Below are positions 1-12,792 of a stretch of DNA of 64,000 bases, one piece after another. Position 1 is the first letter of the stretch; every line of letters begins with the position of its first letter. Under the pieces are notes generated by a model, which saw only the letters and a program-made list of their open reading frames with translations, was not told where the DNA came from and did not search any database. A program made the position numbers and the translations under genes. The stretch covers positions 13,915,552 through 13,979,551 of the forward strand of contig NC_079386.1 of the NCBI RefSeq assembly GCF_021018895.1. The letters run 5' to 3'. The stretch is from Seriola aureovittata. Taxonomy: Eukaryota > Chordata > Actinopteri > Carangiformes > Carangidae.

Positions 1-74
1 TTGCACAAGCTCTCCCTCAACACAATGTGTGCTGACAGAAAAGCGAAACAAAACGACACAAAACAGGAGTTATG

Positions 75-106
<32 letters not shown>

Positions 107-114
107 ACACACAC
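75..114. repeat. (AC)n microsatellite
   Basis: A dinucleotide AC run of about 20 units with one AT interruption, in the intron left of the first visible calpain exon. Confidence 0.95.
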
Positions 115-744
115 CGTCTCCAACATCATTATCTGAAGTAGATGTGATGTAGATGTTGTCTTTTTTTTTTTCGATGTGGTAACTCGTGTGTAATGGTTTT
201 ATTGTTGGGTCATGCAAGCTTTTGCAAATTTGAAGCATGCAGTTTTTGGTTGTGTCTCTAGGCAACAGCAGGAGCCGACAACGTTGACACTTTGACACTT
301 TGACACTTTGACTTCAGCTTGTTTTGACCCTTTTTGAACCAGTTCTGCTTGTAAGAAAGGCTCTGGCTCTAATTCGTGGCACCACCCACCCACACCCCCC
401 TTTCATGTGTTGTGTTGGTTTCTTCTGCTCCCTGCTGGCCAACAGCCTCACAGCCACGTGTGTGACGCGCCGATGTGGCAAAAGTACAGCAATAATTCAG
501 AGAAAGAGACACTTCAGAGTTAATTCAGCCTCTTTAGGGTTGAAACACAAAAGCTTTGTCACATGTTTGTCTTTTTTGTGTGGCCAAGGGTGATGAGTTG
601 CAGACAGTTTTTTCCCCTTTGTCCCATTTCCTGTTTTCTAGATTTCAAAATAATGGAAATTTGAGCTGAGTGAAGGAACATCTGTCTGTTAGTCCGGTCA
701 GATAAATGATAAATTAGACGGCGGCAGAAATATGATACGGCTGA

Positions 745-1245
745 TTGATCTACTCAAGTACAATGTTGAGGTGGTTGCGCCTGAGTATTTCCATTTTCTG
801 CTTCTATTCAGTTTCAGTTTTTATTCCACCAATGTTCAGAGGGAAATATTGTATTTTTAACTCCACCACATTAACATAATAACAGAAGTTACTTGTTAGA
901 ATTTAGATCAAGATTTCACATAAAAAAACATGATCAGTTCAAACATTATGATGCGTAGATTATAATAGACACACACCACAGTATCTGAAGTAGTCAGAAT
1001 AAGATCCACCTCAGTATACTACAATATTACACACTGCTTACATATTAAGTAATAATCAGTAATAATGATCCAGTAATGTAACAATATAACTCTGCAGGTG
1101 TCATGCTGCATAACAAGTACTTTTACTTTTGACACATATTTCAATACTTTCCAGTAAAACTTTTTAATGCAGTACTTTTTTTATAGTGTGTTATTACTAC
1201 TTTTACTTAAGGAAATTATTTTAATACTTCTACCACTGATGTCAG
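745..1245. repeat. Teleost interspersed repeat (acttttactt type)
   Basis: The stretch contains motifs such as TCCACCTCAGTATACTACAA, CTGCATAACAAGTACTTTTA and TACTTTTACTTAAGGAAATT and ends at TACTTCTACCACTG. From memory these match a very common teleost repeat whose copies end 'acttttacttaagtaaa...cttcttccaccactg'. Related fragments lie near 17480-17590 and 32290-32345. The limits are approximate and the family name is not assigned. Confidence 0.6.
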
Positions 1246-1502
1246 TTTTTCATCTCCTTCTTTTGCATGATCTTCAAAGCTGAAAATATGTTTTTTGCGC
1301 CATAAATCCCCCCAAAAAAACTAAAAATCTTTTGTCTTTCCATCCTGTGAGTTTGGTATGGGACCCAAACTACCTTCCTGCTGATAATATCTTGTGTCCT
1401 TCAACCTGCTTCATATATAGTTATTCGTACTGCGTGAGTCTTAATAAACCTTATATCTTATATGAGTTGTCATACTGACGTTTTCTTCTGTCTGTCATGC
1501 AG

Positions 1503-4500
1503 TTCTGGCAGTTTGGCGAGTGGCTGGACGTGGTGATCGACGACCGGCTGCCAGTGAAGGATGGGAAGCTGCTGTTCGTCCACTCTGCAGAGGGCACCGA
1601 GTTCTGGAGCGCGCTGCTGGAAAAGGCCTACGCCAAGTAAGACTGACAAACCGACAGGGGGGCAAATCGAGATCCTAATCATCTCTGAGGCAAATGATGC
1701 ATTCACGTCACGTTGTAAAAGGCAGAAAAATCATATGTTGTTGTTCCGGTAACTTTCTGGAACTTTTAAATGATTTTATCTCTTACTTTACATGCTGGCG
1801 CCTACGTTTGGCTTTATCTTTGTGCTTTAAAAGTTGGATTTCAGTTTGCAAGGATTTCTGTGCAACTTCATGAATGAAAAATGAATAAAACAGCATGTAG
1901 CTAATGCAAAATTCATTCAGGTTGCCTGAGATGTAGCTCCTTGCACGTCCAAAAGATTTTTGGTTCAAATCTCCAAACTGGATTTAGAAAAGGGAACAAC
2001 TGCGAGACACATGTCGCAGCTCCAGACCCCAGCTGCTCCAGCGGGCAGCTGTGGTCTCAGTTGTGAATGTGTTGGAGCTGTAAAAGCGATGCACATTGTT
2101 CATAGACATGTGCAACTGCCAAGTTTAAAGTGAGCGAGCTTCCCGGATGGAGAGCAGAGGGGAAACAGAGGGGCGACGGAGCAGTGGTTGTTATGTAACA
2201 GTGAGATTAATGCATTGTTACTCTTGCTCTGTAAGTATGTGGGTGCACGTTCATATATGGTCATGTCGCACAGTGTGGACCTGTGTTTCATCTGAGAGAA
2301 CATACTTTACCTAACAACTGTCGGGTCTTCTGACTGCATAGTTCATGTTTAAACATCAACATTCATACCAATCAGCATGCATAATTTTTTTTAAAATTGT
2401 GTGTCCTGTTGTCCACGCACTTTTTGCTTGCTTGTTAATCTGTTGTTAACTGTCCCAGACTGAACGGCTGTTATGAGGCTCTGTCAGGCGGCAGCACATC
2501 AGAAGGCTTTGAGGACTTCACCGGCGGCGTGACGGAGATGTACGAGCTGAGAAAAGCCCCCTCTGACCTCTACAGCATCATCAGGAGGGCCATAGACAGA
2601 GGGTCGCTGCTGGGCTGCTCCATTGACGTCAGTACTGCACCGTGCACGCATCCTTTAACCCAAGCAAATGGGATAATTACACTGATTTACACAGTGTGTC
2701 CCTTTTTTTTTTTTATCAAAGCAGCTATAATCTATACATTTATAATAACAATACGGAAAATGACAGTGTGAAAACAGTGTGAAAGGGGTTGCTTACAGAG
2801 AATCATCAATATGAAGCTAGCACTTGTGACCAGTTAGCTTAGCCTAGCACAAAGAATGAAAACAAGAGGAATCAGCGAACTTTGCTCTGTCGTACAGTAG
2901 AAAAAACCTGCCTCTAAGTTAAAAAATAGTATCAATCTCCTCCTCTCACTCCTCTGGGAAAAGTAATAAGTGTGTCTCCTAAAATGAACTAATTCTTTAA
3001 CTTCTTTGGAATCACCTGGTAGAAGAAACACATCAGTGTTGAAAAAGAGATTTTAAATGGTCTGATGTAAAATAATGAAAACAATCCATCATCTCAGTTT
3101 TTATTACCTCCAGCTGGGTTTTCTTTAAAAATAGACAGCACTAGAGCCTGTGGAGATGAAGTCAGCCTTTTCCAGTCTCAGTGCTCTTTGCAGCAATTAA
3201 CTTCTCACTTATATAAATTTTAACCCTGTAGTAATACATAGAGTGCAGAAATGATTACTTGATCAATTGTTTCGTCAACAGATTTAGTTTTTAAAATTGT
3301 GAAACTGGAAAGTTACTGCTCCAGCCTCTTAAATGTTGTATTTTTCTTGCTTGGGCAAAAACTTAATTACATATTACAAGTCAAACAGGAGGTAGTCGAG
3401 TTTACAGTGTGTGACAGCGTGTACCATCTCACATACTTTTGGTTGATTCCTGTCGGGGGAGGTCAGAGGTCAGGGTTAGCTGTAGAGGCTTTTATATTTT
3501 ACAGATTTTAAAAAGGGAGCTGCTGTTTCTAGAAAGTCTGGAAAAGGCAGGTCTTGTGTAGATGTCTCCCAGGTCTCACCGCTGGAGCTCGACATGGGTG
3601 CTGCACCGGCAGAAGAATGTGGGAAATTTGATCTGGGGTGGAAACCAGGAGAGGGCAGTGAAGTATGAGAAACCTGCGGTGTAACAGTCAGGGACGTTTC
3701 TGCAGAGCGGATGTTTGCAGACAGGAGGGACTGACCTCTGTCGGTCTTGTTTAGGGACAGTTCCTGCAGAAATAGTAAAATAAAGAGACAAACGACAAAA
3801 AGTAAAGGGAGTTTGGTTTCTGTTTCACTGTGATAAAGTTTAAATGACATCACAAGAGCATCACTACAAAATATATATCATAGTTAGTTATAGTTATTGT
3901 TTTAGATGAAGCCAAAAATGAAGTTCTAACAGTGTAAAGATTAAAGACAAATGCTGTTGTGCATGTGAGCCACGTTGCAGCTGACATCATGTTGTGTTTC
4001 ACCGAAGTCTGGTTACACACACACACACGGCATGACTGCTGCCACGTTTGTGTTCGGATGAGTTAAACCAACACGTGACAGTCATCTCGCTGATGGATTT
4101 CTCACCCTGTTAAAGTCTGTTGATGTTAAGGAATGAGCCGTGTCACAGCAGTAACTGCGGATGTCAGTAACCCCGTGTCACATGTGGAGCGAGCGGCGGG
4201 CAGATACATGCTCCTGATGTCGCTTTGCGGACGTCACTGACCTCGACTCTTTTCTGTCGCCCTCAGATCACCAGCTCGCGAGACATGGAGGCCGTCACGT
4301 TCAAGAAACTGGTGAAGGGACACGCCTACTCTCTGACCGCTGTGGACGAGGTGAGGACCAATGACTAATGACCTTTTGAGGCTTTCGGACAAAATGCCAC
4401 CACCGTTATTTCACACAAGCCAACACAAGAGTGGTGAATTCTCTTGTCAGGCCTTAAAACACAAAGAAACTTTAATGATACTTTTTGGGAAACATGAACC

Positions 4501-7500
4501 AAGAGAGCTGTAACGATTATTCACACGAGTGAAAAAACTTTAACTGGACTTCTGTCACATGTTATATAAGTGTGTGTAATTTATATAACATGTCTGGGTA
4601 AGTCGATGCACTTTAGCCTGGTTTTATGTGCAAAGGGTTCGTCTAAAAATGAATTCGCTGGTTCCAAAGTCAAGTCAACTAGAGTCAACTGACGAAAACA
4701 TATTGTAGAGCTGTGAGTCTGAGCGCAAGTCATTGAATCAGCATTGAGTGTTGACGTATGGAAAGGCAAAAACTATGAGTTAATTCTATAAAATATTACA
4801 TTTTTATTCAAGAAGCTATGATTGAAAATCCTAAACTGTGCAGTGTGTGTCATGCTGCACACACTGAGCTACAGAGATCAGTGTTCTGCAATGTTTCCTA
4901 CAGTAACAGCTCTTTCCTAATTTAATTATCACATGATTAATAAAGAAACAGTTGATGAACATTGTTGGAATCAATGTTTTGGTTGGTTTCTCCCTTTTTA
5001 TTACGGCGCGTTTCACGGTAACAATTCATTTCGGACACGCATGACTGTGCGCGTGTGTGTGTGCGCACTGCACAACACCACGAGGCAGACGTGGGTCAAG
5101 CAGGGACGAGACGTGAATGTCAGGTGGTGTTTTTCTTCCCCTCTCGTAGGTGGTGTACAGAGGAAACATGACCAAGCTGGTCCGCATCAGGAACCCGTGG
5201 GGGGAAGTGGAATGGACCGGAGCCTGGAGCGACAAGTAAGATTTGACTTGTATTCTTGTTGATCTAATAATGTGGCATTAAATGGCAACCCATCCCACGC
5301 ACCTGCACCAGTCAGTGACTCAGACAAACTGATTAAAACTTAAAATTGCATTTAGCTTCCAAAGCTATCACCAGAGGGGTTCAGCTCGGGTGCACAGCTG
5401 TCCTCATCAGTGGGTCTGATCACATACATCATGTTGCTATAGTAATGAAAGTGAAAATTACCAGACATTTTCCCCCTGGCGCTGTTATGTCATAGTCTTA
5501 TTGAGCATTGTCAACACTTAACACACTGTCCCTGATAAGAAGCATTTGCAACTGTACTGGAAAAGAGAGATGCTCATAATTATTATTCAGTGTTGTGTAA
5601 CTCTGGAGGTTTTGATTAAGTGAAAATATCATTTACATACCAAAGTTTTCTAAGGTCTAGAAATGGCCTCCATATACTGACAAAGGTTTTCAAGTAACTT
5701 TTAACTGAAAAGTTCACTTTTCACCCAGTAAAGCTGAGGAGGCCGACACCCTTTGCAGTTGGACCACTGTGATCCAGACTGAAATATCACAAGAGCAGTT
5801 AAATGCACTGCCATGAAATTTGATACAGATATCCACGGTGCCATAAATAACAGGGAGAAGAAAAGAAGAACGGATTGTGTGATCAGAGGGGTGACTGGAG
5901 AAGCTGCTTTAGGACAAAATGTCTGATATAAAAGAAACACAAAGGACAAATGATATGGACCAGACAAAAAAAAAAGATTTAGCAAAATTAGCAAAGTTTT
6001 GTGTCTGTGACCTCAGCACCTCAGTGTCCAGTGGTTGATTTATACTTGTGAAATCCTCAGCTCCAGAGAGTGGGACAGTGTGGACCGCTCCGTCAGAGGT
6101 CGGCTACAAAACCGCAGCGAGGACGGTGAATTCTGGTGAGTATACATGAGCATTTCTTTTACAGAAAGGTGGGTGTCAGCCCACACAGAGTTTTCAGATT
6201 TACTCTTTTAACATCCTGTTAACTTTGATGAGTGTATTATAGGATTGAATTTGTTTGTTATGTCTCATCTTTTTTTTCTCCTGAAGATTATTTACAGCTG
6301 TTTATGTGCAATAAATAAAATAATCCAGATTTAAGAGAGCTGTAAATATGATTGTATACACTCTTTCATTTCTTTTTACATACCTCTGTATCACTGAAAC
6401 GAGGTTGAGGGAGGTTGCCCTCTTGTACGTCTCCACATTGTCCTAACAGTGTTTCCATCTCTCAGGATGTCATTCAGCGACTTCCTGCGCGAGTTCAGTC
6501 GCCTGGAGATCTGTAACCTGACAGCCGACGCCCTGCAGAACAACCAGCTGAAGAAATGGAGCTCCTCGCTCTACCAGGGAGAATGGAGGAGAGGCAGCAC
6601 TGCTGGAGGCTGCAGGAACTACCCAGGTATGAAGCGATGGCGGGCAGGAAAGAGGGGGAAACTGTAAGGTTGCAGATGGAGGGGTGGAAGAAACAGGTGG
6701 GAAACTGGAGGTATAAGTGATCTCATTTGATTTTGTTTGCACATTTTGGAGATGAATTCTTCTTTTAAAGGTTTCAGCCCCTCAGAGTTTCGTCAAACAC
6801 TCGCCAGACCAGCTTTCGGATTCTGTTAAATTCTGTTCCAGGAAGAAGGGAGGAAGGATTTGGATGAATTTAGTGAAGGAATGTGAACAAGTGACTCCCA
6901 TTTAAACACTGAGTTTTCAAACAATGATCTGCTTTAAAATAAATTTTGGAATTGCCCCAGCACGAACAGAGACATGCATGTCTTCCTAAACTACCGTGAC
7001 TGACACAACAAAAACTGGGTTCTTATTTACTGTACTACCTATAAAATCCTTAAATAAATCCATTTTAGGTAAGGGATATATGAAAATATTAATAGCTTAT
7101 CAACGATCCTCCCAAATGTGATGACTCTTGTTGACATCTTGTTGGTGTTTATCTTTCACAAAAGGGCCTTTCAGCGTTCATTAGAAGACACAGTCGCCAA
7201 TGTGGAAAATAATTACCGAATTCCACGTTAAAAGGAACAATCTGACATTTTTTCACCTCCTGTCTGCAGCAACCTTTTGGCTCAACCCTCAGTTCAAGCT
7301 CGTGCTGCAGCACCCGGACGCTCCCGGACAAGCGGACTGCAGCTTCCTGGTTGCCCTCATGCAAAAGGACCGCAGGAAGAAACGGCGAGAAGGCAAAGAC
7401 ATGGAGACCATCGGGTTTGCCGTCTACGAGGTTAGAGCTTACACGTTGTTGTTGTTGTTGTAGTTTTCTTTTATTTAACTTCTCTTTTCTGTGTTTTTAT

Positions 7501-9781
7501 GTTCCTTATCACTTCACTGATGGTAATAAATCTCTTTGCTCTTCACAGGTTCCAAATGAGGTAAGAGCTTTTATATTTTCCCCTCCTGAATAAACAATAC
7601 ACTGTCAAACCTTTTTTTAAAGAGTTTGTTGAACGCAGACTAACTCCCTTCTCAGTTCATGGGCAGGTCGGGGGTCCACCTGAAGCGGGACTTTTTCCTC
7701 ACCCACGCCTCCAGCGCTCGCTCCGAGCTCTTCATCAACCTGAGGGAGGTCAGCTCGCGGTTGCGGCTCCCGGCAGGGGAGTACATCATCGTGCCCTCCA
7801 CTTTCGATCCGCACAAAGAGGCCGACTTCGTCCTCAGGGTTTTCTCTGAGAAGCCTGCAGACTCCGAGTGAGTGGCCGCTCTGGGGTGTGAGGGAACTTC
7901 GGGCATGAGATCAAGTTTTGGGGGAAGAAAATGCGTGAAAATGAAAGTTAACATTTTGAAAATCTTCTTCCTACGTCAGGGAGCTTGATGATGACGTTGT
8001 GGCGGAGCTGCCAACAGAGGTGAGAGGATGAGACACTGTCTCGTAACACATGACGTCTAATGATTGAGTGAATGAGTGAGACATCAAGAGACAAGACGTG
8101 CGCTGAAAACGTTTTTTTCGTGTTTCAGACGGAGCTACACGAGAGCCAGATCGACGCAGCCTTCAAGAATCTCTTCAGACAACTGGCGGGGCCGGTGAGC
8201 TCGCAGGAAGTGGAGCGGCAGCTTGGAGAAATTGTATATTTATACATAATCATATGTAATGTAAATGTCCTTCTTTGTCTGTGCCAACAGGACATGGAGA
8301 TCAGTGTCACAGAGCTGCAAACCATAATGAACAGGATCATCAGCAAGCGTCAGTAGCAGCAGGGATCACTCTCAACTGAGCAGTGGAATCACAAGCTTGT
8401 GCTTTGCTCAAAAAATTATGGATTCAGTTTTTAAAATGGTTTAAAATAAAAAAGTGTCTTCCCTTTTTGTCTTTCCCTTCCCTTCTCTTGCAAACAGATA
8501 AAGACCTGAAGACAGACGGATTCACAAAGGAAGCTTGCCGCAGCATGATAAACCTCATGGACGTATCCTGGAAACAGCGTTAAAACATCAGCTCAGCTTT
8601 TATTTTGTTAGATACATGAATATAAACTGAAAAACAGATTTGCTGGTTTGATTTCGTAGCTGTCTGGGTCCTCGCCTTGATGTTGACCTCTTGTGATAAC
8701 AGAAGCTTAAAAATGCAATGAAACGTTCACTCTGTTGTCGTAGTTGTTGATTAAGAAAGTCACTGTTGTTTTTTTAACTTAACTGGGATCAGACGGACGG
8801 CAGTGGGAAGCTGGGCCTGACAGAGTTCCATGTACTCTGGGAAAAGATTAAACGATACCTGGTAAGATCACACTGTGATCTCTCAAACTTGATCTCAAAT
8901 AGTATTGATTCTGCTTCATGGTACTTGCGTCAGTCTGTTGCTTATTTTGACATCCAGCCAGTGGACTGTTTTGTCTCATTTTTTTTTTGTTTGCTGTCTA
9001 AATGCTTTTCCATTTTCTGTGTCTCTTCTTTTCTGTGTGTTATTTCTGACTTTCTCCATCCGTTTGTGCCGCTATGCCAGACCATATTCAGGCAGTTTGA
9101 CTTGGACAAATCGGGCACCATGAGCTCCTACGAGATGAGGATGGCTCTTGAATCTGCAGGTAGTGTTCCTGTTCATTTTAATATGAGAAAAGGGGAAGGA
9201 AAGCACAAGAGGCACTTCCGTTTTTCTTCGCGCGTTCGGAAAGTCTTTCTAATGTCTCAGGGGTTAAACATCTTTTTCTGACACTTTTAATGACTGTTTT
9301 GTCAAACTTTTTGTTCCCTTGTGGATTCAGGTTTCAAACTGACCAACCACCTGTTCCAGCTGATCATCCTGCGCTACACTGAGGACGACATGGCGGTCGA
9401 CTTCGACAACTTCGTCACCTGCCTGGTCAGATTGGAGACCATGTTCAGTGAGTCCCGTTACTGCGCACCTTCAGCGTCTTATACTGTGTCTCCCATACAG
9501 TACAATTAGTAATTATAGTAAATGTAGTAATAAGTAACAAGTGCTTCTCTTTGTTTCTGTCTCTGAAGAAACCTTTAAGACCTTGGACACAGACGCAGAC
9601 GGTCACATATCCCTCACCTTCTTCCAGGTATGGCCACATACTCCCATTGCTATCCATACAGATGACTTGTACTGAAACGCCTGATGTGCATAACGTACCT
9701 GTGACTTATTCTTAATTAGCATTCCCTAATTCACATGCTCTATCTGTTCCACAGTGGATTACCCTGACCATGTTTGCCTAG
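1503..9781 (+). CDS. capn1: Calpain-1-like cysteine protease, large subunit (5' end off window)
   Basis: This is a cytosolic calcium-activated cysteine protease. Eighteen exons are visible: 1503-1636, 2459-2627, 4267-4350, 5150-5235, 6061-6135, 6466-6626, 7270-7430, 7549-7560, 7656-7867, 7980-8019, 8129-8194, 8291-8348, 8498-8562, 8793-8861, 9081-9159, 9331-9447, 9569-9627 and 9755-9781. They join without a break into 557 codons plus TAG, about what remains of a 714-aa calpain-1 from this point. The exons encode the rest of the protease core with catalytic His (VKGHAYSL) and Asn ([11 protein letters not shown]), the calpain beta-sandwich domain, and a penta-EF-hand domain with loops such as [12 protein letters not shown] and [12 protein letters not shown]. 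Phrases such as [19 protein letters not shown] and the end LTMFA favour calpain-1 over calpain-2. The catalytic Cys exon lies left of the window. A 12-base exon (7549-7560, VPNE) is intact. Confidence 0.93.
2765..2870. repeat. Possible teleost repeat with tagctta motifs
   Basis: The phrase GTTAGCTTAGCCTAGCACAA followed by an AAGAATGAAAACAAG-like stretch resembles, from memory, a common teleost repeat containing 'gttagcttagcttagcacaaagactggaa'. It lies in a calpain intron. Limits and family are uncertain. Confidence 0.4.
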
Positions 9782-12085
9782 AGATGAGTGGACTCCTTTG
9801 TAACTCTTGCACTGCATCCTGCTGCAGCTCCAGGCCCCAGTATCTGTTGTTTCAGAAGTGCCTTTTCTCCACCAGTTCTTCCTCTCCTCCACGCTGCTCG
9901 CCGCTGACGCCCTCTGAGGCTGAAGACTGTAAATTCATCTTTACTGTGCCTGTATTATTGGAAACATGTGCCAATCCTAGATTTGTCACCTGTTTGGTAG
10001 GAAGTGGTAGGAAGCTTTATTCCTCTAGCCTGGCAGTCAAGTCTGCAGCACAGTGAGCTGCTATGGAGGCCATTTTTTAGCAATACAAACGTTTGTTGAA
10101 AGCAGACCTACTCCAGGGGCAGAAATAATGTTATTGATTTAATATCAGTGAGTGGAGACAAAAAAGTTTTTATGGTAAAATAACTTTTACTAGATGTAGC
10201 AATATGTAGTTAGCTTGGCTTAGAAAATGTGCAAGCTAGCCATACATCTTTCCATAAGTTCCTGTCTGGGCCTTGCTATCATTTATGTTTATGCTAATTA
10301 ATCTAGCTTTTACATAGCTTGCTTTTAGAGAACCAGCCTGACTTATAAGAAAGTAAATAAATAAATTATGTAGTCAAATAAATAAATAAATAAATGAATG
10401 AACACTACATTTATAAACATAAAATTCACAAAGAAATTGAGAGAAACGTTCTGCATTATTTATTTCAATATAATAATTATTCTTATTCATTATTTCATAT
10501 TCATTATTCATTTATCTCTTAATTCTTTTTTTTTTTTTAAGTCAGGTTTGGTTCTCCAAGCAGCTATGGTAGCTAGCTTAGCTAAACTAACATAAACTAA
10601 TCTAACCTCATGAAATGCTTTGTTTCCATCTTGTGCTACACATGTGGCCAGTCAGCTAACTAGCACTAGAAAACTGTGCTAAACCAATAACAATATTTTT
10701 GCCTCAAAAACAAAACTTCACTCTGCTTTTGCAGTTTTACCCCAACCAGTCAAGTAGGAAACTGTATGTGAGTTAATGGGTGTAATTGTGCTTTTATCTG
10801 GAATGATTACTCTTTAGTGATCACTCTTAATCATAAAATGTACACACAATAAGCACCAGATTGTAAGGGATACTTCTACAATCTCTACACTAATCTGCTA
10901 ATTGAATTTACTACTTATATATTTTTTATTAAATCAGTGATAAAAACATGTTGCCAGGTCATTGAGACTTCATGTACTTAGGGACAAACTACAATCTGCA
11001 CAATGGTCCTTTCAAAGTTTTCTTTTCTTTTTTAATGGGAGATGTTTGAAGTTGGGTCTGCTGTCAGTTATCACAATCTCAGTGCCAGTTGTGGTGGACG
11101 TGGAGAGCTGCAGAGTGTGCCAGCTTGCTCTTAAGCCTTTTCTATTCAACACCCAACATTTAGCGCAAATGAATGTGCACAATATGTATCTCTACTCGGC
11201 CTTTGTAGCAACGCTGCTGGCCTGGCGCTTTCTGTTTACATCTTGTGCCAAACCAAGCTTTTCCCTGAGCATCAAGGGTCCACTCATGAAGCTCCACTGG
11301 GCCTTGCAGTGCGGAGACAATGGTGGCGTGCTGTATCATAGAGAATGTGTTGAGTCTAATACTAATCCTGTTTATCTTTAAGACATATCTGCTTATCATT
11401 ATGCATGGCACTTTTTACAGACTGTTTTGCAAAATTTGAAAAAAAAAAAAAAAATCTTTTAACTTTTATATCCTGACTGGAACTGATGTAGTAGTGTTTA
11501 TAAAAGGGATGTGCCAGCCTTGTTTAAACTTGCCTTTCAAAGGGAACAGGAACACGTCAGTACTTAAGGTGAAGGTAAACAATTATGCAAGAAGGATGGA
11601 TATGTTGTATGCATGCAGTGTGAAATGTGATGTGCTGTCTGCCTGCTTGATTTCTGTTCAACCTTGGGAGCAAAATGTTTTATTTGAGGAGTCGTATTAC
11701 AAAATAATTTGCTACTTTAAGTATGGAGGATGCACATGTAAAGTGTCATAATGTTATCAAGCAGAGTTGACCTGCAAGTGTTTTTAAATAACAAAACTGT
11801 CTGTTCTGCCAATTATTTTACCAATTTTTAACTTTTTGTATTTTGAAGCATTTTTCATGTCATCAAAAAGTGACTGTCAAACCCTTAAATTTGTAAAATG
11901 CCAGCAATATTGTCCTTCGGTTTTTCGCAGCGTAATGCTTATGCAACATTACCTAATGTTTACAGTGGTAACCTTCTCTTTCCCTTTGGACCCGTTCATC
12001 ATGCAATACATTGGTTTACTGTGTAGTTTTCTCTGTTAAACTTCAATACACACTTTGAAAATAAACATGAGGAGCTTTTCATGAG
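9782..12085 (+). other. Probable long 3' UTR of the calpain gene
   Basis: No further splice-consistent coding sequence follows the calpain stop on this strand. The stretch is AT-rich, with an AAAT tetranucleotide run (10370-10400), several TAGCTTA-type repeat words between 10190 and 10640, and a poly-A run (11440-11455). The first convincing poly(A) signal is AATAAA at 12060-12065. The UTR could end earlier at a variant signal. Confidence 0.5.
12060..12065 (+). terminator. Poly(A) signal, calpain transcript
   Basis: A canonical AATAAA sits about 2.28 kb after the calpain stop codon and before the convergent gene on the other strand. No transcript evidence is available here. Confidence 0.5.
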
Positions 12086-12474
12086 GTTCTGAATTAATTA
12101 TAAATGAATATATTTGTATTGGATCTAGAAATCAAGGCTGAGAAAGGTGTTACTTTCATGGTTGAGATGAATAAGTCAATTAAGATAAAATAAAGAATTA
12201 ACCACCCTCCACACCCCAAAGAACAACACAAACAACTTAATATAGTAATAAATAGTACTTTAGTAACAACATATATATTAAAAAAACAAGCACAGTAAAA
12301 TACCTTACTAATGTACACATTTCAACAACGTAATATTAGGATCTTTACAGCAAATTTTGGCTCATTGTTAAGTTAAATTGCAGACATTTATACAAGATGA
12401 TCATATATTAAGTTAGAACAAATACGCCTCGTTTTTAAAATGATACAAAAAAAAAAAAAACTTAGAAGTGACTT

Positions 12475-12480
12475 TTTAAT
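12475..12480 (-). terminator. Possible poly(A) signal (ATTAAA), pnp transcript
   Basis: On the minus strand ATTAAA lies about 315 bases past the stop codon of the purine nucleoside phosphorylase gene. No canonical AATAAA was noticed closer on that strand. This is a variant hexamer, so the call is tentative. Confidence 0.35.
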
Positions 12481-12792
12481 CTGGAGCCGCTTAGCCGAGG
12501 AATGTACGATGTCAGATAAGGCACAGTGACATGAAAACAAAGGTTGTGTGCGTTCTTTAAATTTCTATAATAAGTGAGATTTTTCAGATGACTACGATGT
12601 TATCATGTTTTGACCTAAGATTAAAAGCAGCCCAAACTCCTCACCTTAATAATAAACTGAGTGGGATTTTCCTTGGTAGAAAAGCGTTAAATATGAACCA
12701 TTACCACTTTAAGTCTCCTTTAGAGATACTACGCGGCTAAAATCTGGTTTATGACTAGCATGAAGCAAGGCCCTAATGAAGCAAGGCGTCCT

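Larger units (their letters stand above)
1..1502 (+). other. Upstream intron of the calpain gene, no exon seen
   Basis: The first calpain exon in the window starts at 1503 in the middle of the protease domain, so this stretch is most simply the intron before it. I found no exon resembling the preceding calpain segment that carries the catalytic cysteine. The stretch holds a CA microsatellite (75-114), an 8-base motif TTTGACAC in about three tandem copies (284-313) and an interspersed repeat (about 745-1245). Confidence 0.6.

Noticed and set aside
1920..1985. GGTTCAAATC, a tRNA B-box-like word, with a weak A-box upstream
   Set aside because: No cloverleaf could be folded around it; at best it is a decayed SINE head, so no tRNA gene is called.
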